Source: Mycobacterium sp. (GTDB lineage: Bacteria; Actinomycetota; Actinomycetes; Mycobacteriales; Mycobacteriaceae). Taken from it: 46,891 bases of DNA. Under the pieces are notes generated by a model that was not told where the DNA came from, made no database searches, and worked only from the letters and a program-made list of their open reading frames with translations. Numbering within the stretch: position 1 is the stretch's first letter; every line of letters starts with the position of its first letter. Positions 18,521 through 27,561 of the stretch are shown here, in pieces. The translations under genes and the position numbers were made by a program. The DNA lies in NCBI GenBank assembly GCA_020438845.1, contig JAGQTV010000083.1, positions 1 to 46,891 on the forward strand, written 5' to 3'.

Positions 18521-19380
18521 CAGCCACCGAACCTCGCGCCGGAATCAAGGCTGAACATCGCCATGGTGAGGAGCATGTTGACGATCACCACCACGGTGAT
18601 GGCAGCGCGCATCGCATGGCCGGCCGCCACCCCGACACCCTCGGGACCACCACTGGCATAGAACCCGTAGTAACTCTGGATCACCGCCGCAATGGCCACG
18701 AATACGACACATTTGATCACCGAGTAGAGGATCTCGGTGCCACTGAGCATCAACCCGAAATAGTGCATGTAACCACCCATCGAGCCACCGCTGATGAGGG
18801 CGACGATCACCTGGGTGCTCAGGTAGCTGACACCCAGACAGATGACGTAGAGCGGGACGATCGCGATGATCGACGCCATCAGGCGGGTGGTCACCAGGTA
18901 GGGAATCGGACGGATCGCCATCACTTCCAACGCGTCGATCTCTTCGGCGATCCGCATGGCGCCCAACTGAGCGGTGAACCGGCACCCGCTTTGGGTCGCG
19001 AACGCCAGTGCACAGGCGATCGGTGCCAGTTCGCGGGTGTTGACCAGCGAGGAGATGATGCCGACGGCCGGGCCGAGGCCAAGCAGTTGGAGGAAGTTGT
19101 ATCCCTCGATGCCCACCATCACCCCGACGACGATGCCCAGCACTACAGCGACGCCGGCCGAACCACCGCCAACCACGAGCGAGCCGTTCCCCCAGGCGAC
19201 GTCGGCGAGTAGTCGACTGAATTCCTTGGGGTAGCTGCGAAGCACGAGCGGAACCCCGCGGATCGCGCGCCCGGCGAAAACCAGGATGTGCCCGAGTTGC
19301 TGAATCGGACCGGCGAGACCCTCGAGGGCCTGTTTGATCGGCCTGACCAGCGGCGGGTGATGCGGCGCTGCGACTGCCAT
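18520..19380 (-). CDS. yrbEB: YrbEB (MlaE-type) permease of the mce transporter
   Basis: A 286-residue integral membrane protein of the YrbE/MlaE permease family. Family marks include GVMVGIEGYNFLQLLGLG, NTRELAPIACALAFATQSGCRFTAQLGAMRIAEEIDALEVMAIRPIPYLVTTR (the conserved cytosolic EExDAL loop) and a C-terminal TMAMFSLDSG. In Mce systems two YrbE proteins form the inner-membrane channel, which an MceG-type ATPase encoded elsewhere energises; no such ATPase is in this window. The ATG is four bases after the yrbEA stop. Confidence 0.93.
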   Translation of the reverse strand: MAVAAPHHPPLVRPIKQALEGLAGPIQQLGHILVFAGRAIRGVPLVLRSYPKEFSRLLADVAWGNGSLVVGGGSAGVAVVLGIVVGVMVGIEGYNFLQLLGLGPAVGIISSLVNTRELAPIACALAFATQSGCRFTAQLGAMRIAEEIDALEVMAIRPIPYLVTTRLMASIIAIVPLYVICLGVSYLSTQVIVALISGGSMGGYMHYFGLMLSGTEILYSVIKCVVFVAIAAVIQSYYGFYASGGPEGVGVAAGHAMRAAITVVVIVNMLLTMAMFSLDSGARFGG

Positions 19381-19384
19381 GCCG

Positions 19385-20278
19385 CTACAACCCCGTCCTG
19401 GGGTTGAGGATGAGATCGAGTTGGCTGATCGCGACGTTGGCCACCATCAGCAGCAGAATGGATTCGACCACCGCGGCGTTGACCGAGTTCGCGACGCCGA
19501 CCGACCCGCCCCGGGTGGACAACCCCTTCTCGCAGCACACGATTGCGACGATCGCACCGTAAACGACCGCCTTGATCATCGCCAGGCGCATATCCGCGGT
19601 GGTGGTGAAGGCCGCGAACGTCTGAATGAAGCTACCCGGCGCGCCGTGCTGGAAATACACGTTGAAGAGGTAGCTCGCCAGGAACCCGGTGAAGCACACC
19701 AATCCGGTGAGCGCGACCCCGATCAGGATCGAGGCCACGAATCGGGGGACCACCAGTCGCTGAACCACCGAGATGCCCATGACCTCGAGGGCTTCGATCT
19801 CGTCGCGGATCTTGCGCGATCCCAGGTCGGCGGTGATCGCCGATCCCACCGCCGCGGCCATCAGGATCGCCGCCACCAGCGACGCCGCCTGCCGGATGAC
19901 CGCGAGACCGCTGGCCGCTCCGGCCAGCGACGTGGCACCCACCTGACCGGCCAGCAGGGCGAACTGCACTGACAGCGTCACCCCGATCGGCAATGCCACG
20001 AAAACCGTGGGAACCACCGACGTGCCCGCCATGAAATATGCCTGCCGGACGAATTCCTCCCACTTGAAACGTCCACGGATCAGGTCGGTAACGAGGTACT
20101 GGATGGTCCGCATGCCCAGGATCGCCTGGTCACCGGCAGTGGAAATGGCCGCAATCGGGTGCCGCCTGATGTAGCCGGCCACCCAGTTATCGATGGCTTC
20201 GATGCCATCCTTAGACCGGCCCGGGTCGGATCTGCCCGAGTCGGCAACTTCAGTTGTCGTCACTGGTAACCCGCCCAT
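19385..20278 (-). CDS. yrbEA: YrbEA (MlaE-type) permease of the mce transporter
   Basis: The first gene of the mce operon. From ATG at 20278 it is 297 residues; a GTG at 20263 (VTTTEVADS) is an equally possible start, and the frame open to 20416 runs into the divergent gene. About 30 polar N-terminal residues are followed by the permease core: TSVVPTVFVALPIGVTLSVQFALL, the loop GSRKIRDEIEALEVMGISVVQRLVVPRF, and CCEKGLSTRGGSVGVANSVNAAVV near the C-terminus. It pairs with YrbEB to form the membrane channel. No fadD5 or kstR-type regulator precedes it, so the operon does not have the flanks I associate with mce1 or mce4. Confidence 0.9.
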   Translation of the reverse strand: MGGLPVTTTEVADSGRSDPGRSKDGIEAIDNWVAGYIRRHPIAAISTAGDQAILGMRTIQYLVTDLIRGRFKWEEFVRQAYFMAGTSVVPTVFVALPIGVTLSVQFALLAGQVGATSLAGAASGLAVIRQAASLVAAILMAAAVGSAITADLGSRKIRDEIEALEVMGISVVQRLVVPRFVASILIGVALTGLVCFTGFLASYLFNVYFQHGAPGSFIQTFAAFTTTADMRLAMIKAVVYGAIVAIVCCEKGLSTRGGSVGVANSVNAAVVESILLLMVANVAISQLDLILNPRTGL

Positions 20279-20414
20279 CGAGTCGGCTTCATGGCGCGTC
20301 GACCCCCCTTCAGTCGGCAACCTTGCACACAGTAGGTCGGGGGTAGTGTGCCCGTGATCGATTCGGCGAAATTGACTCCGAAAATAGCGTGGTCGTGCTA
20401 GTACCCTGAGCCTC
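20279..20414. promoter_or_regulatory. Divergent promoter region between the mce operon and the RDD gene
   Basis: 136 bp separate the mce operon start from the plus-strand RDD gene. A perfect inverted pair GCACAC (20325-20330) and GTGTGC (20346-20351), 15 bases apart, could be an operator. For the RDD gene, TACCCT at 20402-20407 fits TANNNT and ends seven bases before the ATG at 20415, suggesting a leaderless transcript. A minus-strand promoter was not located with confidence. Confidence 0.45.
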
Positions 20415-21251
20415 ATGACGCGGGCTCCGGAGATGCTGGTGACCGGGGACGCGGTGGTGCTCGACGTCCAGATCGCCCAGCTGCCAGTGCGGGCCGTCGG
20501 AGCGTTGATCGACGTTTGCGTGGTCGGGATCGGCTACCTCGCCGGGGTCCTGCTCTGGGCGATGACCATCAGGCAATTCGACGACGCCCTCACCGCGGCA
20601 ATCCTGATTCTCTTCACCGTTGGGGTGGTCGTCGGCTACCCGCTGATCATGGAGACGGCCACCCGGGGACGCTCGCTCGGGAAAATGGCGATGGGGCTGC
20701 GCGTGGTGTCCGAGGACGGCGGCCCCGAACGCTTCCGCCAGGCCTTGTTCCGCGCCCTGGCCGGGTTCGTCGAGATCTGGACGTTCGCCGGCGGTCCGGC
20801 CGTCATCGCCAGCATGATCTCGGCCAAGGGCAAACGCGTTGGCGATGTGTTTGCGGGCACGGTGGTGATCACAGAACGCGGTCCAAAGCCCGTGACGCCG
20901 CCGATGATGCCGCCACAACTGGCGTGGTGGGCGAGTTCATTGGAGCTGTCCGGCCTGGGGCCGCACCAATTCGAGTGGGCACGGCAGTTCCTCTCCCGCG
21001 CACCGCAGCTGGTCCCCCAAATCCGAGACGAGATGGCGTTGCGGATAGCGGCCGACGTTGCCCGGCGGATCTCCCCACCCCCACCGCCAGGCACGCCGCC
21101 GGAGGCGCTGCTGGCTGCCGTACTGGCTGAGCGACACCGCCGGGAGGTCTCCCGGTTACGGCCGCCGGCCCCGCCCGTTCAGCAGGCGCCGCTGGTCGAG
21201 CCGTCGCCACCACCGCCCCCTCGCCGCGACGGGCTCGTACCGCCGAACTAA
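20415..21251 (+). CDS. RDD-family membrane protein (Rv3695 homologue)
   Basis: A 278-residue protein. The RDD domain (about residues 12-150) has the RAVGALIDVCVV segment that places the conserved Arg/Asp in the first helix, a second and third membrane helix, and GRSLGKMAMGLRVVSEDGG, a hallmark of the family. The C-terminal half is cytosolic and ends in a proline-rich tail (PPAPPVQQAPLVEPSPPPPPRRDG). Function is unknown; the gene normally neighbours SpoIIM and MoxR genes, but the mce operon here lies between. The stop overlaps the convergent carotenoid oxygenase stop by three bases. Confidence 0.87.
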   Translation: MTRAPEMLVTGDAVVLDVQIAQLPVRAVGALIDVCVVGIGYLAGVLLWAMTIRQFDDALTAAILILFTVGVVVGYPLIMETATRGRSLGKMAMGLRVVSEDGGPERFRQALFRALAGFVEIWTFAGGPAVIASMISAKGKRVGDVFAGTVVITERGPKPVTPPMMPPQLAWWASSLELSGLGPHQFEWARQFLSRAPQLVPQIRDEMALRIAADVARRISPPPPPGTPPEALLAAVLAERHRREVSRLRPPAPPVQQAPLVEPSPPPPPRRDGLVPPN

Positions 21252-22579
21252 CCGGTTATCCAGTTGCCGTGAAACCCGTAGGGCACCCGCCTCGGCAGCC
21301 GGATTCGCGCCATCGCTTCGCCCCCGAAGTCCGCTGCGTCCAGAATCACCAGGTCGCTACCGTCGCGCGCCGGATCGTAGACGTAACTCAGGTACCAACC
21401 GTTGGCCTCATCGGCCGGGCCCGACGGTGACGGCACGAACACCGCCTCACCAGAAACGCCCGCGCAGTCCGGGGTGCCGAAGGCGTGCTCGACCGCCGCA
21501 CCGGTCGCCAGGTCGTAGCGCACCAGTCCGGGGTCGCCGACCGAGACGGCATAGCGTGCGGCAAGTCCGGCGAGGCGGTCATCGATGCGAGGGAATTCCA
21601 CCGCCCGGTCGTCAAGTTGACGTTCGCGCACAGTTCCGTTCTCCAGGTCGATCCGCCACTCCCACAGCACCGCGTCTTGTGCGAAACCGCCGTCGTTGCG
21701 CCACAACTCGGGATACCGGCAAGCCTGCAGCACAATCGAATTCCCGTCGTCGTGCGCGTTGGCGACGTGAAACACGTAGCAGGGATCTATCTCGAACCAG
21801 CGCACCTGCCCGAAGGGGTCGTCGCGCCGCAAGACCCCGAAGCGGGCGCCGTAATCGTCGTCCCATCGGTAGGGCATGTCGCCGCCGCCATTGATGGCGA
21901 TATCGAGGTTGAACACGATCGGCAGGTCCATGAAGATCACATGCTCGGCGGTCATGGCGAAGTCGTGCATCATGGTCAGCGCCTTCACCTCCAACGGACG
22001 GCTGACCGTCAACTGGCCGGCGGCATCGGCCCGGTGATAGGTGACGTGCGGCTGAAAGAGGTTGCCGTAGCCGAAGAAATGCAACTCACCGGTCGTCGGA
22101 CAGATCTTCGGATGCGCCGTCATCGCGTCGTTGAGCTTGCCGCCGAAGTCATAGCAGCCGATCGTCTGAAGATCGTTGGTGATCTCGTAAGGCAGGGACG
22201 ACTCCACCAGGGCCAGGGTCTTACCGGCGTGGTTGACGACGTGAGTGTTGGCTACCGAGGAGTGGAGGTTGCGGGTGCCGTCGTTGTTGTACACGCCGAA
22301 CGGGTGCTCGAAACTTTCGGTGCGCACCCATCGGTTGCGGTACCACTTCGCCGCACCGCCCTCGATGCGCACGCCGTGGATCATGCCGTCGCCGGTGAAC
22401 CAGTGCCCCGAGGGAGTGGAGGGCCCCGTCGGCGTACGCGGATTCGGTCCATTGCGCAGATACCAGCCGTCCAACTCCGGCGGGATAACTCCGTCGACAG
22501 GTAGGTCGTACTCGGTGAGTTCGTCGGGAACCGGCGCGTAGTTGCCGCGAGTAAAGAACGGAAGGAGGTCTGCGGTCAT
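21248..22579 (-). CDS. Carotenoid oxygenase (RPE65/CCO family)
   Basis: A 443-residue non-haem iron dioxygenase expected to cleave double bonds of carotenoids, apocarotenoids or related alkenes. The four iron-ligand histidines are recognisable in MTAHPKICP, MMHDFAMT, FHVANAHDDG and the C-terminal GFHGNW. The N-terminal DGWYLRNGPNPR and WFTGDGMIHGV motifs are also diagnostic. Length is normal for bacterial members (Rv0654-like). It starts with ATG and lacks a signal peptide. It is divergent from the phosphatase gene with 62 bp between. No carotenoid biosynthesis genes are nearby, so the substrate is open. Confidence 0.92.
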   Translation of the reverse strand: MTADLLPFFTRGNYAPVPDELTEYDLPVDGVIPPELDGWYLRNGPNPRTPTGPSTPSGHWFTGDGMIHGVRIEGGAAKWYRNRWVRTESFEHPFGVYNNDGTRNLHSSVANTHVVNHAGKTLALVESSLPYEITNDLQTIGCYDFGGKLNDAMTAHPKICPTTGELHFFGYGNLFQPHVTYHRADAAGQLTVSRPLEVKALTMMHDFAMTAEHVIFMDLPIVFNLDIAINGGGDMPYRWDDDYGARFGVLRRDDPFGQVRWFEIDPCYVFHVANAHDDGNSIVLQACRYPELWRNDGGFAQDAVLWEWRIDLENGTVRERQLDDRAVEFPRIDDRLAGLAARYAVSVGDPGLVRYDLATGAAVEHAFGTPDCAGVSGEAVFVPSPSGPADEANGWYLSYVYDPARDGSDLVILDAADFGGEAMARIRLPRRVPYGFHGNWITG

Positions 22580-22641
22580 ACCTCACACTCTGGCACTACC
22601 CTCCTTGTGGGGCCAGTGTCCCTGACGAGGGGAGGCCGGAG

Positions 22642-23859
22642 GTGCGCCGGTCGATCACGCTGACATTGGCCCTGATTCTGGCGTTGGTCTGCCAGCAGGT
22701 CGGATGTGCGGCGCCGGGACTTGCCGACGACTGGACGGTCGATCGAGTGGTCATGCTGATGCGCCACGGTGTGCGATCGCCGGACGTGCAGCCGCCGCTG
22801 CCGCCCGAGGTCGAGCCTGCAGCATGGCCCGAATGGGACGTGCCCGCCGGGTGGCTGACTGCGCATGGAGCCGACGCGATCCGGTTGGTGGCCGCTGCCG
22901 ACGCCCGCCGGTTCGCGGCCCAGGGTGTTCTATCCGACACCGGCTGCCCGGCCCCCGGCGCGGTCGCATTGGTGGCGGATTCTCTCCAACGCACCATCGT
23001 CACCGGCGACAGTTACCTCTCAGCGCTTGCCCCGACCTGCCCGATCGTCGCCGAACACGCTCAGCAGGGGATACCGGACCCCTTGTTCAGCTCCTACCGC
23101 GACGCCGGAATCACCGCCGCCGCTGCACGACAGGCCGTCGACGACGCACTGGGCCCTGCGGGAATCCCGGGCCTCGCCCAGCAAGCCCGGCCGGGCCTGG
23201 ACGTGGTCGACCGCATTCTGTGCGGAACTGCCGAACGGGGCGGAACAGCCGAACCGCGTTGCGGACTGACCTACGTCCCGACCAGGATCGACATCGCCCC
23301 GTCCGGCGGCAAGATGCCGCGAGCGACGGGAGCGCTCGGGTACGGGGCGACAGCGGCGCAGGTCTTCATGCTCGAATACGCAGACGGAAAACCGATGTCG
23401 GAAGTCGGCTGGGGCCGAGCCACTCCCGACGATCTGCGCACGGCGGGCATGCTTCACGCCATCGAATTCTCCGTCGTCGCCCGTCCGCGTCCCCTGGCCG
23501 TAGCCAACGCCGGGCAGATCGTCGCGCGGATGGTCAACGCCCTCGCCGGAGGACCGCCACTCACCGTCCTGGTCGGTCATGACACCGAGATCGCCAATGT
23601 CGGCGGCCTCCTGGACGTGCACTGGTCGGTCCCCGGATTCGCCGCTGACGATCCGGCACCCGGTGGCGCGTTGGTGTTCGAGGTGCTGCGTAACCGCAAC
23701 GACGCCAAGATGATCCGCAGCTTCTATCGCGCGCAGACCCTGGATCAGATCCGCACGCTCAGCGCCGAGGACCCAACGTGGGTCAGGCTCACTCCACCAG
23801 GCTGCGGAGACAACCCGCTGTGCCCCCTGGACACGTTCACCAACCTGCTGTCGAACTGA
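22642..23859 (+). CDS. Secreted histidine-type acid phosphatase (AppA/phytase-like clade)
   Basis: A 405-residue exported phosphatase. GTG at 22642 follows a GGAGGCCGGAG ribosome site, and the first 28 residues form a signal peptide (VRRSITLTLALILALVCQQVGCA). The catalytic motif RHGVRSP is at residues 41-47 (nucleophile His42), and the proton-donor HD pair is His313-Asp314 in VLVGHDTEIAN. In between, DSLQRTIVTGDSYLSAL is conserved in phytase/glucose-1-phosphatase relatives. Several cysteines probably pair outside the membrane. Substrate cannot be predicted; scavenging of organic phosphate is a reasonable inference. Confidence 0.9.
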   Translation: MRRSITLTLALILALVCQQVGCAAPGLADDWTVDRVVMLMRHGVRSPDVQPPLPPEVEPAAWPEWDVPAGWLTAHGADAIRLVAAADARRFAAQGVLSDTGCPAPGAVALVADSLQRTIVTGDSYLSALAPTCPIVAEHAQQGIPDPLFSSYRDAGITAAAARQAVDDALGPAGIPGLAQQARPGLDVVDRILCGTAERGGTAEPRCGLTYVPTRIDIAPSGGKMPRATGALGYGATAAQVFMLEYADGKPMSEVGWGRATPDDLRTAGMLHAIEFSVVARPRPLAVANAGQIVARMVNALAGGPPLTVLVGHDTEIANVGGLLDVHWSVPGFAADDPAPGGALVFEVLRNRNDAKMIRSFYRAQTLDQIRTLSAEDPTWVRLTPPGCGDNPLCPLDTFTNLLSN

Positions 23860-23880
23860 ATGCCCCTTGGCTCAAGCGCG

Positions 23881-26800
23881 TTAGAGATCGCCTTTCTTCA
23901 CGCCTGTTGCCACCACCGACATTCGGCTGTTCCAGCCGTCCTTGGTGATGTACAGGACGGTGCCGTCCGGGCTGGCTGCCATGCTTTCAATGCTTCCGAA
24001 ACCGACTGTCATGGTGGCTTTCACGGTCTTGCCGACGGTGTCGATCACCGAGACATTGTTGGTGGTGTCCGATACGTAGATCGTTGAGCCGCCGGGACTG
24101 ACAGTTACACCTTTCGGCGCAGGGCCGACCGGAATCGTCTTCGTCGTCACGCCGGTGGCGGCGTCAACGATCGACAGGACGCCTTCGTTTTTGCTGGAAA
24201 ACCAACCCTTCTTGACGTTGTTGCTCGCGACGTACAAGGTCGCGCCGTCCGGACTGAGGGCAACACCCCTGACATCGGTGCCGACCGTGATGGATTTCGT
24301 CACGGCTTTGCTGGTGGTGTCGATGACTGAGACGGTGCCCGATCCACTGTTGGTCACATACGCCTTGGTCCCGTCGCTGTTGATCACGACACCGGTCGGT
24401 TGGCCTGCCAGCTCAATCGTGGAGACGACCGTGCTGGTGCCGGTGTCGATCACCGACACCGTTCTGGAGTCACGGTTCGTGACGTAGGCGGTCATACCGT
24501 CGGGACTGAAGGCGACGGCGTTCGGGCTGCTGCCGACTGTGATGGTGGATGTGACGGTGTTTGTGGTCGTATCGAGGACCAGCACCGTCTTCCCGGGTTT
24601 CCAGTTGGCTTCGGTGCGCGTTGGACGGGCTGACTGGCCGGCCTTCTGCCAGGAGAATAGGGCTACGTCAGGGCCCCTAACCGCATCCCTACCCCTCGCG
24701 ACAACCTTGACATCCTGATATCCGTAGTCGGTGATGTAGATCTTCGAGCCGTCCGGGCTGACCGCGATGGCATACGCGTCTTCGCCTGAGGTGATTTCCC
24801 CGTTGGTGTATTGCAGGAGGGATACGGAGTTTTTCACTGCGTTGGTCCGGACGTCGATCACAGACAGTGTGGGTCCCTCCGGGCTGTTGTCGTTGACGAC
24901 ATAGGCGGTGTTGCCGTCGGGGCTGAAAGTGACGCCAATCGTCCTGCGGCGGCCCAGTTCAAGGTTCGCGATCACGCCGTTGGCGGGTGTGGCCCCTTGG
25001 AGTGTGAACGGTAGAGCGTTGGTCGTGGATCTCCCCGAGGTGGTGTTGGTGGCCGTGAAGGTGATGGTGCCGCTGCCGCCTGTTTGGGAGAGAAGAGCGT
25101 CCGGAGTGAAGGTGTAGGTCCCTTCGCCGTTGTCGACCAGCTTGCCGTTCTTGGGGGTGGTCGCGGTGAAAGTGATTGGCCCGCTGCCACTGCCGAGGTC
25201 GGTGACCCGCACGCGGAAGACGATGGTGCCGTCCGGCCTCTGGTCGTAGTGGGCCGCGATGACGGGGCTCTTGATCGCCGAGGAGGAATGGGAAATGACT
25301 GAAACCGTCGCGCCGTTGGTGGCGAAGACCGTTGTGCCGTCGGGGCTTACAGCCACGTTGTCCAGATCAGCACTCACCTTGATCGTTGCGGTGACGGCCT
25401 TGGTGGCGGTATCGATCACGGACACCGTGTCAGAACCACGGTTGGCGACGTAGGCCGTCTTTCCGTCAGCACTCACCGACACGCCGACGGGGCTGCCCCC
25501 CACAGGCACGGCGGCGATCACGGTTCCGGTGGCCAGATCGATAACCGAGACGGTGCCTGAGCTTGAGTTGTTCGTGACGTAAGCCACCGTTCCGGTGGGG
25601 TCGAGGGCGATCCCGTGCGCGCGGTCGGCGGGAATGGTTGCCGTGACGGTGTTGGTGGCGGCATCGATCACCGACACCGTGCCGCTGTTCCCGTTGGTGA
25701 CGTAGACGGTGCGGCCGTTGCGCGTGACCGCGACTCCGACCGGTTCGTCGCCAACCATGACATCGGCTGTGATGTTTCCAGTGGCGGCATCGATCACCGA
25801 TAAGGTGCGCTCCGCGCTGTTGACCACATAGACGGTGGACCCATCCGGGCTGACCGCGACTCCACTCTGCCGACCTCGCCCAACGACGGCGAGGGTTTTG
25901 TCGGCACCGGTGGCGGTGTCGATGACGGACACCGAACCGCCTCTGCTTGCGACGTAGACTGCAGCACCGTCGGGGCTGACCGCGATGCCGGTGGGCTCGC
26001 CGCCGGTGTTGATCGTCGTTCTGACTGTGTTGGTGGCGGTGTCGATAACCGTCACGGTGCCGTCGCTCTGATTGGTGACGTAGGCGGTCGCGCCGTCCGG
26101 GCTGAACGCCAGGCCGTGTTGCGGACTCGCTCCCGCGTTCACTACAGCGGTCACGGCATTGAGCGGGGTGAACCCGACGGTGCCGGTTGTGCTGGCACCC
26201 GCGCTGTCTCTGACGGTGATCGTCACATTGTCAACCGGGCCTGGATCGGGGTCGACTGGCGCAGGATCGGCTGCAGGAATCGGGTCAACCGGTTGCGGGG
26301 TGCTCTCCGGAATATAGGTATAAGTCCCGTTTCCGTTGTCGATCAAGGTGCCGCGGGTGGGGATGCTCGTCGTCTTGGTGACGGGATCGTCGTCCGGATC
26401 AGAAGCCGTCACCGTCACGGTGATCGCACCGGTGACGGCATCCGCCTTGCCGACCTCTATGTCGAGAGTCGGAGGTTTGTTGACCGGTGTGACCGAGACG
26501 TCAACGGTCGCGGTTGCGACGGGTTTGGGAGCGAGACCCAAGGAGGCAAGAGCCCCTTTCAATCCATGTAGATGCGGGGCGTTGGCGGTCGTGTCATCGA
26601 CGGTGACGGTGAAACTGTCGGTGCCGCCGATGTGGGCGAAATCCGCATCCGGGGTGTAGACGTAGCTGCCGTCGCCGGAAAGCGTCACGCTGCCGTGAGC
26701 GGGCCCGTCGGCCAGGTGGTAAGTCAGCACGTCTCCATCGACGTCATGCCCCCCCAAAGAACCGCGCACTTCGCCATCGTCGTTTTGCACCGACTGTGTG

Positions 26801-27561
26801 GGAGCCAGGGTCGGGACCCTGTTGAACAATTGGCGCTGGATCCGTCGCAATGACGCCCACGTGCCGGATACGACGTCGGATAGGGTCGTGGCCGGGGTCG
26901 GCAGACCCGAGCCGGAATCCAGCAAGCCGCCGGGATTGGCCGCCGTCGCGCGGGCTGGCACTGTCGCCGCCGCGGCACTGGCCTTCGCTGCCGCGGCGTT
27001 GGTCTTCGCCTCCGGGGTGTCGGCAGCGGTGTTACCCAAGCTGCTCGCAGCCGAAGTGATTCTCGTGGCGCTGACGGTCACGGACCGCGCCGCCGCCGGG
27101 GCCGAATCGGCATTGGCGGGTCCGGAAACCTTCGGCTGAGTGCCGACCGCGGGGTTCGAACGCGCCCGCGCGCCGTGGCTGCGAGAAGCAGTGTCGGTGA
27201 CCGCCCGGGCAACCGGCGAAACCCTGGAACGAGTCGAGGGCATTGAAGCACGGGCAGTGTCCGAACCGGCTGAGGAACCCGCCGCACCCGCACCGGCCTC
27301 GGCGGCTGCGACTCCCGGCACGGCAACCCCCGGCACGGCGACCATTGCAGCACCGAGACCCACGCTGGCCGCACCCACCTGCAACCACCGCAACACGGCG
27401 AAACCCTGCGCCGGCCGCAGACGGTCGCCGCGCGGCGAGCCGAGTGCGCCACTGGTACCCGACCCGAAAGCGGTTAAGCTGATTTCGCTGATGATCTCCT
27501 CCAACCCGCCGTCCCGCACCACCGAGAGTGCAGCCCTGACCGCTGCAGATCGTACAGCCAA
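23881..27561 (-). CDS. Large secreted YVTN beta-propeller protein with cadherin/Ig-like domains
   Basis: A 1226-residue protein. The N-terminal ~90 residues include a hydrophobic segment (about 62-88, QVGAASVGLGAAMVAVPGVA) and then about 140 residues rich in Ala, Ser, Thr and Pro. An Ig/cadherin-like repeat (about 250-340, LTYHLADGPAHGSVTLSGDG) is followed by a second (about 365-465). I count seven YVTN blades in about 473-765, a further Ig-like insert (about 766-865) and seven more blades to the C-terminus, each with a core like VAVSPDGxTxYVxN...VSVIDTAT. Such proteins are usually cell-surface or secreted binding proteins. The TTG start at 27561 is uncertain; the true start may be further in. 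Confidence 0.82.
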   Translation of the reverse strand: MAVRSAAVRAALSVVRDGGLEEIISEISLTAFGSGTSGALGSPRGDRLRPAQGFAVLRWLQVGAASVGLGAAMVAVPGVAVPGVAAAEAGAGAAGSSAGSDTARASMPSTRSRVSPVARAVTDTASRSHGARARSNPAVGTQPKVSGPANADSAPAAARSVTVSATRITSAASSLGNTAADTPEAKTNAAAAKASAAAATVPARATAANPGGLLDSGSGLPTPATTLSDVVSGTWASLRRIQRQLFNRVPTLAPTQSVQNDDGEVRGSLGGHDVDGDVLTYHLADGPAHGSVTLSGDGSYVYTPDADFAHIGGTDSFTVTVDDTTANAPHLHGLKGALASLGLAPKPVATATVDVSVTPVNKPPTLDIEVGKADAVTGAITVTVTASDPDDDPVTKTTSIPTRGTLIDNGNGTYTYIPESTPQPVDPIPAADPAPVDPDPGPVDNVTITVRDSAGASTTGTVGFTPLNAVTAVVNAGASPQHGLAFSPDGATAYVTNQSDGTVTVIDTATNTVRTTINTGGEPTGIAVSPDGAAVYVASRGGSVSVIDTATGADKTLAVVGRGRQSGVAVSPDGSTVYVVNSAERTLSVIDAATGNITADVMVGDEPVGVAVTRNGRTVYVTNGNSGTVSVIDAATNTVTATIPADRAHGIALDPTGTVAYVTNNSSSGTVSVIDLATGTVIAAVPVGGSPVGVSVSADGKTAYVANRGSDTVSVIDTATKAVTATIKVSADLDNVAVSPDGTTVFATNGATVSVISHSSSAIKSPVIAAHYDQRPDGTIVFRVRVTDLGSGSGPITFTATTPKNGKLVDNGEGTYTFTPDALLSQTGGSGTITFTATNTTSGRSTTNALPFTLQGATPANGVIANLELGRRRTIGVTFSPDGNTAYVVNDNSPEGPTLSVIDVRTNAVKNSVSLLQYTNGEITSGEDAYAIAVSPDGSKIYITDYGYQDVKVVARGRDAVRGPDVALFSWQKAGQSARPTRTEANWKPGKTVLVLDTTTNTVTSTITVGSSPNAVAFSPDGMTAYVTNRDSRTVSVIDTGTSTVVSTIELAGQPTGVVINSDGTKAYVTNSGSGTVSVIDTTSKAVTKSITVGTDVRGVALSPDGATLYVASNNVKKGWFSSKNEGVLSIVDAATGVTTKTIPVGPAPKGVTVSPGGSTIYVSDTTNNVSVIDTVGKTVKATMTVGFGSIESMAASPDGTVLYITKDGWNSRMSVVATGVKKGDL

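Noticed and set aside
23881-27561. Regular internal repeats suggestive of a tandem or CRISPR array
   Set aside because: The period is about 120-130 bases, in frame, and encodes YVTN propeller blades; there are no identical short repeats with unique spacers.
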